Source: Blastocladiella britannica (Eukaryota; Blastocladiomycota; Blastocladiomycetes; Blastocladiales; Blastocladiaceae). Taken from it: 13,206 bases of DNA. Below the pieces are notes generated by a model. It ran no database searches. It saw nothing but the letters and a program-made list of their open reading frames with translations, and was not told the origin of the DNA. Location: the NCBI GenBank assembly GCA_025349905.2, contig MU625042.1, forward strand, positions 1 through 13,206, written 5' to 3'. Shown piece by piece: positions 1-11,294 of this stretch (its first letter is position 1; every line of letters begins with the position of its first letter). The position numbers and the translations under genes were made by a program.

Positions 1-23
1 AAAAAAAAAAAAAAAAAAAAAAA
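1..23. repeat. poly-A run at the window start, probably the 3' end of an intron
   Basis: Twenty-three consecutive A, followed by G, so that A23-G24 forms an AG acceptor. The subtilase reading frame starts immediately after it and matches the family just downstream of the catalytic Asp motif (Asp-Thr-Gly-Ile). The run is therefore best read as the A-rich end of an intron truncated by the contig edge. Its true length is uncertain because assemblies often break or miscount at such runs. Confidence 0.6.
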
Positions 24-24
24 G

Positions 25-2052
25 TGGCATTGTGGCAACCCACCCGGAATTCGCGCCACCAGGGCGCGCCAAACTCGCGTTCGAGGTGCCCGCTACGGTG
101 AGCAACAACCTGTCGGCGAACCCCTTCGCAAGACAGGACTGCACGGGCCACGGATCGCACGTGTCCGGGATTCTCGGCGGCCTGGGCGTTGGGGTCGCCA
201 AGGAAGCCACCATCAACATGGTCCGAGTCCTCGGGTGCAGCGATACGTCCAACACGGACGTGGTGGAGGGTCTGGACTGGGTATTCAAGAACGCCAAGAA
301 ACCGGCGGTGGTTAACATGTCGCTGGGACCCAAACCCGTCAATGGCGTGTACCAGCGCGTGCGGTCGATCGACGATGCGATTAGCAAGCTGGTTGCTGCC
401 GGCATATCGGTCGTGGTCGCTGCGGGGAACGATAACTTGGACGCGTGCTCAGGGAGCCCGGCCGCTGCGCCTGGCGCCATTGTGGTTGGCGCGACTAGCG
501 TCAACGATACGCGTGCTTGTACGATCTTCTTCCTTTTTTTTCGAAGCTCTGAGACTGACAGCAAAAAAAATACACAACAGCATTCAGCAACTTTGGATCA
601 TGCCTGTCCATGTTTGCGCCAGGCGACGGGATCGTGTCGGCCGCGAACGACGACACCAACTACCTCAGTTTCCGCGGCACGTCGCAGGCGGCGCCGTTCG
701 TGACGGGCGTGGTGGCGCAAATGCTGCAAGCCAACCCCAAGTGGTCGCCGGCGGATATTCTCGCGTCCCTCAAGAAGCTGGCCAGCATCGGTGTGGTACA
801 GGACGCCAAAGGGTCTCCCAACCAGATGGTGCGTGCCGCGTCTGCGGGCAAAGCCGCCAGCTTACAGTCGATAGTGTCCATCACGGTCCCCATGCCCACC
901 CGCAACATGGTGCTGTCGTCGGGCCAGTCGGATACGGGCGTGGTAGGCACGTCGACCGACCGCAACGGCCAGTCCCAGGGCGGGCAGGGCACTGAAAGTG
1001 GAAGCAAGTCGTCGATGACTACGTGGATCATTGCCAGTGCGGGTGGCGGCGCGTTCTTTGTTGCCGGCGTGGTTGCGGTCATGTGGACACGCCGGTCGTC
1101 ACGCCGCAAGTACCTGCGCCGCACCACGCTCATGAAATCGGTCATGTCGTCGTCTTCCCCCTCGTCGGCGGTGGCGGGCGACAAGCCGCGCGTGCTATCG
1201 ACCACGGGTCCGGTGGCACCGCCAATCGGGTCCCAGCAGTCGGAAGCTACTCGGCCCATGACGGTGAGCTGGCCGGCACCCTCGGCGTCTCCCGTGATCG
1301 ATAACCGCATGTCGCGGTTCGTTTCGGCCGAGGACGTGGCGGCGGTGCAGCAGCGGATCAAGGACGAGGGCCGGTCTCGCCCGCTTCCCGATATTTCCGT
1401 TCGTCCCAATGGCGGCCACGGGAGTGGGAGCAGCACCGTCGGTGGGAACAACAAGCACCCGTCGATGCGGGCGGCGGCAACTGGGTCGCGGTCCATGTCG
1501 CCACTCCCACCACCGCAGGCGGCGGCTGCGGCCGCGACGGCGGGCAAGCAAGGGTCGTTCCGGTCGACCCCACGCATTCCCGCGGCGGCGGCGGCGACGG
1601 CCAGTCACCCAAGCTCGGCTCCGCGTATTCCCGCAGCTACAGGTCACCCAGGCTCGACACCGCGTGCCCCTGCGGCAACAACAACTGCTGGTAACCCTGG
1701 CTCGGCACCGCGATTGCAGCTGCCGCATTCGCAGTCGCAGTCGCGCTCACAGCCGCCACCATTACCGTCTCCTGTTACCATGGATGCGCCGATGCCAGCA
1801 GCAATGCCGATGCCGATGCCGATGCCGATGCCGATGCCGATGCCGGCGCCAATGCCAGCAGCGTTGCCAGCAGCAGCAGCCCCAGTCGCGGCGGTGGTGG
1901 GCGAGTCTCCGCCTCCAGTGCCAGCCCCGATCGGGTCGACACCGGCATTCCTTGTCCCCCCAACCACGGCGCATCCCATGTCGGACGAAGTGAGCTCGGC
2001 CGAAATTGACGACCTCCTCGGCGAGCTCCAATTCATTGTGGAAAATATGTAA
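25..2052 (+). CDS. subtilisin-like serine protease (S8, proteinase K type), membrane-anchored, 5' partial
   Basis: Endopeptidase of the S8 family; 654 residues lie in the window. Exons are 25-518 and 581-2052. The 62-bp intron 519-580 (GTACGA...CAG) splits a Ser codon and restores the family stretch RASFSNFGS. The catalytic Asp lies upstream of the window: the frame opens with (T)GIVATHPEF, equivalent to the residues just after Asp in proteinase K. Catalytic His is at 149-151 (GHGSHVSG), oxyanion Asn at 428-430 (VVAAGNDN), catalytic Ser at 682-684 (GTSQAAPFVTG, slightly off the usual GTSxAxPxVAG). After the catalytic domain comes a Ser/Gly/Thr linker, one hydrophobic segment of 21 residues (1024-1086), a basic stop-transfer stretch (TRRSSRRKYLRR), and a tail of about 320 residues rich in Pro, Ala, Ser and Met. 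This implies a type I protein with an outside protease and a cytosolic tail. Proteinase K relatives are usually secreted, so anchoring is unusual. The signal peptide and propeptide are outside the window. Confidence 0.9.
1804..1845 (+). repeat. hexanucleotide microsatellite ATGCCG x7 inside the subtilase tail
   Basis: Seven perfect tandem copies of ATGCCG encode Met-Pro seven times, flanked by degenerate copies (ATGCCA, GCGCCA) that code for more Met/Ala-Pro. Because the unit is 6 bp, copy-number change keeps the frame, so tail length could vary between strains. Confidence 0.95.
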
Positions 2053-2071
2053 AATGTAACTCTTTTTCGGA

Positions 2072-2086
2072 TCCCTATATATACAA
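2072..2086 (+). promoter_or_regulatory. TATA-like sequence just ahead of the pseudogene ATG
   Basis: The short gap between the subtilase stop and the pseudogene ATG contains CCTATATATACAAATGG. The TATATATA stretch sits only a few bases before the ATG, too close for a normal TATA box upstream of a 5' UTR. It may be a remnant promoter, part of the subtilase 3' UTR, or chance. Confidence 0.25.
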
Positions 2087-3791
2087 ATGGAACTTCCCAC
2101 GATCGTCGATGAAATGCTGCTGTGGGTGACGCACGATACGCGCACGCTCGCGCACGCTCGCGGCCGGCCTCGAATTGATGCGAGTCCTGCCGAAAACCGA
2201 GTTGTCTCGCGCACGCTGACAAATCACTCACCGCCACGTTCCACCATTTGATATCCGATGCGCCGGCCGCCTTGAGGTGCTCCGACTTCTAAAGCACCTG
2301 CTCTCGGACCAAGAAATTAACTGCATTGCCCACGGCGCGGCCACTGCCGGCCACTTGTACCTGCTGTCGTGGCTGATCAGCGTCCGACCGCAACTATTGC
2401 ACCCGCATCCAAACGACCACTTCCTGGACGGGGCACTCAATAGAGCCATATACGCTGCCATTGTGGACGGGCAACCAGGTGTCCTCGACTTGTGCTGCGT
2501 GGTGCACGGCCGCGACGTTCGCGCCGGGTTCAGGGACCCGTTTCATCTTGCAACCGAGCATGCGCAAGTGCCAATATTAGACTGGCTCAAGGCGCACTTT
2601 GTCGAGCGCGGAATCGACTATGCATTTGTTTCCATCAGCCGTTTCAGCAGCACCAGGGGACGGAGGGCAACGGCGCAGATCGCCAGTCAGAATTGGTAGA
2701 TGGCCGACTATGCCTCACGCTGCCGTGGACCCCCTATTTCCTCCCGACCAGGACTTTTTTGCCGCAGATCGCGTGGTGCACGGACGACTCAATGCTCGTG
2801 GTGGACTGGTGGCGCAACTACTGCACCGAAATGGGCCGGCACTTTACATGGCCGTCCCTTGATGAATTGATCCTTCGGTACCTCGTCTCCAACAATACAC
2901 TGAGCCTGTGCCTGTGGTGGTGGGGTGAAACTGTACAAAAAATTGGCATTCATCGCGCGAAACGGGTATTAATGCCTCAAGTGCATGGCTACATTTGTGA
3001 CAATTTGCAACACCGCGGATTTCTCGATTGGTATTGGGAGATCTTTGCCACGAAGCCCATTGGGCATCCAGGTCTGGCATCCGAGCCGTCCGTTTTTTTA
3101 AGGTAACGACGCTCCAATGGTGGGACGCCAAGGTCGAGAGCGGTCAGGTAGATCCGACCGTTTTCATTTTCGGCGCCATGTGGCCGAAAACAGCGCTCGA
3201 CGCGATTATGGAGCGGCCGCCCCATCAAGAGTTGGAGGTCGCTGCGCTCAGCTGGTACTAGGCCCGGCGCAGTCGGTTCGACTTGGGTCCCCACTTGACG
3301 TCGCAGCATATCACGTCGCACAAGTTGCTGTACCGCGACCCAGAAATATTGGCGTGGTTCCTTGACCGCTGCGCGCCGGAATCGCGGCTTCCGTCGTTGA
3401 CGCTCAACGGAGTCGCTTGCCTGGTCTCGCGCGGCCGATCAGATCTCGTCGAGAGGCTGTTGCAGGTGGCAGAGGCCCGTGGCAAATCTCTCCAATTCAG
3501 TCCCGGTGAATCTGAAATCGACGTCCGTCAATTTTACAGGCGAGTCGCGAGTCCGGTGGTGCTCGACTACTTGTGGGACTTTTTCTCTCGTATTCACTTA
3601 CGGTTCGAGCCTTGCTACAACGCCAAGAGCGCGATCACGTCCATGGAACAGGCGACCTCGATGCGGCCAAGTGGTGGCACGCGATGTACCGAGTCTACGG
3701 CACCACGTTTCCATCCGCGGACGAGCTGAGCCGCGTGAAACGTGCACCGGACAGCGCGATCGGGCGGTGGATCCAGTCCATTTTGTCATAA
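2087..3791 (+). pseudogene. ankyrin-like repeat protein pseudogene with many frameshifts
   Basis: A degraded gene, read in pieces across all three forward frames. It starts at ATG 2087 (MELPTIVDEMLLWVTHDTRTLA). It continues as LELMRVLPKTELSRA (about 2169-2213), FHHLISDA (2239-2262), AGRLEVLRLLKHLLS onward (2262 to about 2690), then a piece with VVDWWRNYC and FLDWYWEIF (about 2760-3106), another from about 3100 with TLQWWDAKVESG, an in-frame TAG at 3259-3261, RDPEILAWFLDRC and LVERLLQVAEARG in the same frame, and finally GDLDAAKWWHAMY to a TAA at 3789-3791. The repeated pattern of 'hxxLDWW' helices resembles the expanded ankyrin-like families of zoosporic fungi (recalled, not searched). I count about six frame changes and one nonsense codon. 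Some changes could be introns, but most have no convincing GT...AG pair of the usual length, while all neighbouring genes splice cleanly. One shift is explained by a 10-bp duplication and another lies at a T7 run near 3094-3100. It could be transcribed, but a full-length product is unlikely. Confidence 0.7.
2141..2160 (+). repeat. perfect 10-bp tandem duplication causing a frameshift
   Basis: CGCACGCTCG occurs twice in direct succession. The pseudogene reads in frame 2 before this point and frame 0 after it. Removing one 10-bp copy puts both pieces in the same frame and leaves a continuous hydrophobic helix (RTLAAGLELMRVL), so the duplication is a plausible inactivating lesion. Confidence 0.85.
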
Positions 3792-4771
<980 letters not shown>

Positions 4772-4805
4772 TTTCTATCTCATTTGGGTAATGGAATATG
4801 TTCTT

Positions 4806-4811
4806 TTTATT
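4806..4811 (-). terminator. AATAAA polyadenylation signal of the small helical gene
   Basis: Reverse complement AATAAA lies 13 nt past the TGA at 4825-4827 of the minus-strand gene, and inside the expected 3' UTR of DPM1 on the other strand. Identified by motif and position only. Confidence 0.5.
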
Positions 4812-4824
4812 CTTTGGGTTGATG

Positions 4825-5164
4825 TCAAGGGCGGCGCCGAATGCGGCGGGTTTCGCGGGCCTGTTTGTCGGCCAGCTCGCGAGCAGTCCTTGCCGCTATT
4901 CATTCATTCATAATTTAGCAGAATTGCACAGAGTGACTAGGACAAGCACGTACCGCGATGGGCAAGCGTCTCCATCTGCCGCTCGCTCTCGGCCACAAAC
5001 CGATGAAAGAGCCGCGACTTGAGCAGCTGCTCAGTCACGAATTTCTGCGCCATTGGCGCCAGCTGCGATACAAGCAGCAGTCTGTCCTCAATCTAATGAG
5101 AATGCTGGCAATTTTTGCTGGCCATATATGAGCACACGAACCGGGCAAGGATGGGAAACACCAT
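4825..5164 (-). CDS. small basic helical protein (78 aa), function unknown, three exons
   Basis: I do not recognise the family. The model, from ATG 5164-5162, has exons 5164-5138, 5092-4954 and 4895-4825 with introns of 45 bp (GTGTGC...TAG) and 58 bp (GTACGT...TAG). Phases agree throughout and the product ends at TGA. The protein begins MVFPILARFIEDRLLLVSQL, continues with FVTEQLLKSRLFHRFVAESE, and ends in a basic stretch (ELADKQARETRRIRRRP). It appears to be two or three amphipathic helices with no transmembrane segment and no cysteine, so a small complex subunit or an organelle-associated peptide is possible (inference). Support: GC-rich coding-like exons flank AT-rich intron-like stretches with standard sites, and hydrophobic spacing continues across both junctions. 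No single open frame shows the gene. It fills most of the gap between DPM1 and PAK, in the PAK orientation. The weakest part is the 27-nt first exon, whose GTGTGC donor is atypical. Confidence 0.6.
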
Positions 5165-5260
5165 CGTATTGTGAGTATGACGAGGACAAGAAGAAGAAAG
5201 AAAAAAAGTGTCTATTGAGCAAGAGAAAAAAATAGTATTGAAAATGCGATGGCCACTCGT

Positions 5261-7647
<2,387 letters not shown>

Positions 7648-7884
7648 GTTTTTACGGTGGCGTGTTGTTTCTGGGAGAGGCGGCGATGTTTTTGACCACT
7701 CAAGAAAAAAAAAGGACGAGATGCGTTTGGACTTGATCCTTTCCAAAAAGATTGCAAGGAGTGCCAGCTAATGTTCTTCTTTGGACAGTATTAGCGAAAT
7801 AGTCGTGATTATCACGAATTTTTGAAAGAGAGAATTTTTCTACCACAGGCCTGGTGTGGCTTTTTGCTTGCGTCACTTTATGCA
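7648..7884 (-). promoter_or_regulatory. PAK upstream region with a 13-bp palindrome
   Basis: 237 nt between the GCP4 stop and the PAK ATG, AT-rich relative to the exons; it must hold the GCP4 3' UTR and the PAK promoter. A perfect inverted repeat CGTGAT-T-ATCACG lies at 7804-7816, about 160 nt before the PAK ATG, the kind of site a dimeric regulator would bind (inference). An A9 run at 7706-7714 lies in the leader. I see no coding exon here. Confidence 0.4.
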
Positions 7885-10535
7885 TCAAGGGAGGCCGGGA
7901 CGGGCGTCCATGTCAATGTGGTCGCGCCATGGGTCCCTGCCTGTCGACCGCTCGTCCTCGTCCGATTCGTTGCCCACGTCCAGTGCCCTCCGCTGGTCGT
8001 GCGCGCGGCGGAGCGGGCCGAGCGTCCAGTGCTTGTTAAAGTCGAGCTACCTTATTGCATGAGTGTCCTCGTCCCTACCAAAACCTAAAAGTGAAGAAAA
8101 AAACGAACCCGGATCAGCAGCTCCTTGACAATCGTGGCCCCGCTACCTCGAGCGCCCTCAAGCACGCGGTAAAAGAACTTGGCCTCGCTGTGAAACTCGT
8201 TGGCCGCACGCGCCACCAACACCTCGGCCTCGTCCCAGGTGCGAATCCCGTCCCAGGCAGCGCTGGCGGCGCCGGCCAGGCCGCCCACCAAGTTGCTACT
8301 ACGACCCGCGACCGTGCGTCCCGCATCGCCTCCGGCCCGTTGTTCAGCGGCATCGACCGTGCGCCGAGCACGTCGGCCCTCGTCGTCGACAAGCCGCGTG
8401 GCGACATCGATCGCGGCCGCTACTCCGTCGGCGGCCGCCAGGACTTTAGCGAGTGCGTCGCGGGCGGCCCGGGCGCGCGGCGGGTACGCCAGTACTGCGC
8501 TCGCACACTGCTGGGCGTGTCGGCTCGCAAGCGCTTGCCAGTCAGCGACGCTGGCCCGATCCTCGAGATCATCAGTTGCCCCGTCGGCGCTGCCGAGCTT
8601 GTCCAGAAAATCGGTCGTGGCCCCGGCCACCACCGCCGACACGGCCTCGCTGATGGCGCCCAGTACGGAGGTAGCTTCGACCCTGGCAGCGGCGGCGCGT
8701 CTGGCCACTCGGCCAATCGAGGCGCCACTGGAACCTGCGGGCGTGCGCAGCGGCGTGGTGATGGCGCGCAGCGACGCGTGCAGTCCGTCGAGCGCGTGCC
8801 GCACTCGCGCAATGTGCAGCAATGTCGCGTGTACTTGCGCGTACTGGTCGAGCACCGCTGTCGTCAGCATCAGGGACAGGGGCCACGGAATGGCGAGCGT
8901 TAGGCGGGCGTGGGCTGGCGGCTGGCCAGGGACTGTGGTGACGACCGGCGTCGGAGTGGTGCTGCCAGCTGAAGAATGTGGTAGTGGAGGTGGTGGTGGG
9001 GCAAGAGTCCGGAACGGCGGGGAGCCAAGCCGATCCGACGCGTCAAGAGGGTTCGAGGCCTGCACCGAGTACTTGAACGAGGCAACAATGGCCGCCACCG
9101 GGTTGGATTCGGCCATTTCCGTTCCCAACAGGACCCGCTGGACCGCGGTGCGGTACAGTGCATTCAGCTCGCGCTCAGACATGCCCCGGCCAAGAGACCC
9201 GATGGCAACCGACCGATGCTCCACGAGTTCTACCGACTGGAGGAACTGAGAGAGCAGGTCGCCGTTTCCTCCCAGCATAACCAAATGAATGGCCTGTATA
9301 GTTGTAAAATAAGTGAGATGCAAACACAAACAAAAATAAAATGAGTGGACGACCCGTACAGACATGTAATCGGCCAGTTTCTCGTCCACGACCATGATCT
9401 GCCACAACGCACGCGTGTAGTCGCGGCGGATCATGTCCATGGCGAGTTCGAGGTCCAGCGGCCGCAGTTCCGATTCCAAGTCCAGCAGCCGTGTCAGGAT
9501 TTGGAGCTGGTTGTTCCACATGTCGCGAGTAATGAGGTCTAATATGATTAATGGTGAGCACAACTCATGCAAGGGCAATAAAAACGACAAACCAGATCCG
9601 CGCGGAGATCGCTGTACAATGTACGACGAGGTGGCGGTGAAGAGGATCGACTGGACGACCGCATCCGACACCAGGGACCGAGGGACCAAGGTGCTCTCGA
9701 TGCGGAACGGTTCCAGCACCTCTTCCTTCCCCTGTTTTTTCTCTGGAATCTCATTCTTGGTGTGAGCAGACCGGCTACGAGTAAAGGAACGAGTGTACGC
9801 ACGAGGCACCAAGAAAAATTCGCCGATCGGATCAAATGCGTCGGCATGCATCAAAAACCCCGAGAGATGGTTGAAAAACACGGCCAGCACCTGGTGCGCA
9901 ATGGTACGCATAGCTCGGGCAACGTCAGCGCGGCCGTCGAGCAGCCGCGGCAGCACCAGGTCGAGCGCTTTGGCTCCGAAATACGCGTGCCGTGAATCAA
10001 GGTAAGTGCGAACCAGCAGCGCAACGACTTCGAGAACAAGAGCAGGAACGGCCAGCGCCACCAGTAAGCTGGTCAGCGGCGTGCGCGGGTAGCCGTCCGC
10101 GTCCGCCAGCGCAAACTCGGCATTGGTGTTGCTCCTTGCTCCAGATGTGCTACCACCACAGCGCGACTGATCAAGCACGGCCGTCTCGATCTCGTCTAAC
10201 GTGTCCAGGTAGTCGTCCAGCACGGCACGCACGCCGCGCGCCAACGCATGTGAATAGCAGCCGGTACCAAACGGTGGAGGGGTCGCAGATATTGACGCAG
10301 CAGTATTCGGACGTAGCGTCAGGGGCGTGGCCAGCTCCGAGTCGGTAAAATGCGCCAGCTCGCGTGCCCAGAACCCGATCCGGGCCAGGCGGTCGTAGGC
10401 GGCGCGCTCGGCCGGGTGCAGGTGCGGGAAATCGGCGCGCAGAAGCAGTGTATTGGGCACCAGCGGCGGTGGTGGGAATGGCACAAACAGGTCCGAGGGC
10501 AGGCCGGCGAGGGCCACCAGCAGCTCGTGCAGCAT
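7885..10535 (-). CDS. GCP4: gamma-tubulin complex component 4 (GCP4, Spc97/Spc98 family)
   Basis: Structural subunit of the gamma-tubulin ring complex, which nucleates microtubules at the spindle pole or centrosome. Exons 10535-9803, 9742-9593, 9538-9360, 9293-8109 and 8046-7885 give 802 aa. Introns are 60, 54, 66 and 62 bp. The N terminus MLHELLVALAGLP and the following DFPHLHPAE match human GCP4 (MIHELLLALSGYP, DFPFLHPSE). GRIP1 covers roughly residues 1-330 and GRIP2 the rest, with LTLAIPWPLSLML followed by LDQYAQVHATLLHI. A proline-rich loop at 443-482 sits where the human protein also has a variable insert. Splicing of intron 4 joins LLIR to LDFNKHW, the conserved C-terminal RLDYNKYY-like motif; an acidic tail (NESDEDE) follows. 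Introns 1-3 are multiples of three without stops, so an unspliced frame runs through them. The start is the ATG matching the family N terminus; upstream in-frame codons belong to the divergent promoter and VMA12. The intron 1 boundaries are the least certain. Confidence 0.93.
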
Positions 10536-10587
10536 TTTTCTTCTTTGGCTTGCTGAGTTGTTCGAAAACGGCAAGAAGGAAGCGAAA
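10536..10587. promoter_or_regulatory. 52-nt divergent promoter shared by GCP4 and VMA12
   Basis: The two ATGs face away from each other with 52 nt between them. The core contains TTCGAA and is flanked by T-rich and A-rich stretches that become the A-rich leaders of each gene. There is room for only minimal 5' UTRs and no separate promoters, so the genes are likely co-regulated, or their promoters lie inside each other's coding regions (inference). Confidence 0.65.
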
Positions 10588-11281
10588 ATGCTGGCCTTGG
10601 CCCACACCGATGCCACCCGTGCGCTCGTGCGTGATGCCGTGCGCGACGGACGGATCCCTGCCGACCTCGCGCGCGACTTGGCGCCGTTCTGCAACGACGA
10701 CCACGTCCCTTACCAGCTCTTGCGCCAGTGCTACGAGGCTACCACAACAGATGATGAGCCCGAAAGCTCATTCACCGACCTGGTCCGCGGCTCGCGCGTG
10801 TACTTTCCACCTCCGCCCCCGCCCAAGCCAAAGGTTTTTTCTTTTTTTTTTTTTGTCAATTTCGTTAACAGATCAATCGATTGCCGTATACCAGTCCCCC
10901 GAGCTCCAGCGGATCCTGACCGCGATTCGCGAGCAACACGAGAGCCAAGAGTACTACCGCATGACGGGCGTACGTCTCGCGCACTCGCCATCTCCGCTGC
11001 CGGAGCGGACCCACGACGGGCTTGCCACCAGCGGCGACGAACGGGACATTGACCCGCGCGCGACCCGCCGCGTAGTGCTCACGATCGTCAATGTATGTTT
11101 TACGGCCGCATCCGTGTTTACTGCCGTCATGTGGATCGGCCCCACCGTGTCCGACAATGTGGCATGGCGCGTGTTTACCGCATTGATGCTGGCGATGTTG
11201 GTGTTGGCGGGCGAGGCATGGCTCGCGTTCCGATCCGCATCAGAGGAGGGTGGCGGGGACGAGCGCAAACGACTGGAATGA
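10588..11281 (+). CDS. VMA12: V-ATPase assembly factor, Vma12/Vph2/TMEM199 family
   Basis: ER membrane protein that helps assemble the Vo sector of the vacuolar proton pump, with Vma21 and Vma22 in yeast. Exons 10588-10833 and 10895-11281 give 210 aa; the 61-bp intron 10834-10894 contains a T13 run. The cytosolic N-terminal domain has LVRGSRVYFPPPPPPKPK, then SPELQRIL and EQHESQEYYRMTG, matching the family pattern GSxxYxPxxxxPxRNPEL...EEYxRMT. Two predicted membrane helices follow at about residues 142-163 and 173-194, and a short charged C terminus ends in ERKRLE. An AG at 10870-10871 also looks like an acceptor, but its phase is wrong; the acceptor at 10893-10894 keeps phase 0 and joins PK directly to SPEL as in relatives. 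Length agrees with human TMEM199 (about 208 aa). Confidence 0.9.
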
Positions 11282-11285
11282 ATTT

Positions 11286-11291
11286 TTTATT
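11286..11291 (-). terminator. AATAAA polyadenylation signal of the zinc-finger gene
   Basis: On the minus strand AATAAA begins three bases after the TAA stop (11297-11295) of the zinc-finger gene. Cleavage some 10-30 nt further on would fall inside the coding end of VMA12 on the other strand. Confidence 0.5.
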
Positions 11292-11294
11292 TGG

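Noticed and set aside
660..1577. 305-codon minus-strand open frame
   Set aside because: Antisense shadow of the subtilase, whose plus-strand frame carries the Ser motif and TM segment; no recognisable domain.
3258..3262. Reading the in-frame TAG of the ankyrin-like gene as an amino acid (altered genetic code)
   Set aside because: TAG is the normal stop of the PAK gene in this window, and the ankyrin-like gene has many other lesions.
5138..5141. Alternative GTTCGT donor (5141) for the first exon of the small gene
   Set aside because: It matches the local donor pattern better, but leaves phase 2 where the acceptor at 5093 needs phase 0, and other acceptors lead to early stops.
8085..8108. GCP4 ending at the TAG inside intron 4, giving an unspliced C terminus
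   Set aside because: The conserved LDFNKHW motif is found only after removing the 62-bp intron 8108-8047, so the TAG is intronic.
8200..9249. 349-codon plus-strand open frame, Ala/Ser/Arg-rich
   Set aside because: It is antisense to GCP4 exon 4, whose minus-strand translation matches GCP4 clearly. High third-position GC keeps the opposite strand open.
10834..10871. Shorter VMA12 intron ending at AACAG 10871
   Set aside because: The phase does not match the exon 1 end, and the acceptor at 10894 joins PK to SPEL in frame as in relatives.
10970..11031. Possible second intron in VMA12 (strong GTACGT donor, CCACCAG acceptor, 62 bp)
   Set aside because: The length suits this genome, but 62 is not a multiple of three and the donor is in phase 0, so removal would shift the frame and destroy both membrane helices. 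The segment is also GC-rich, unlike the real introns.
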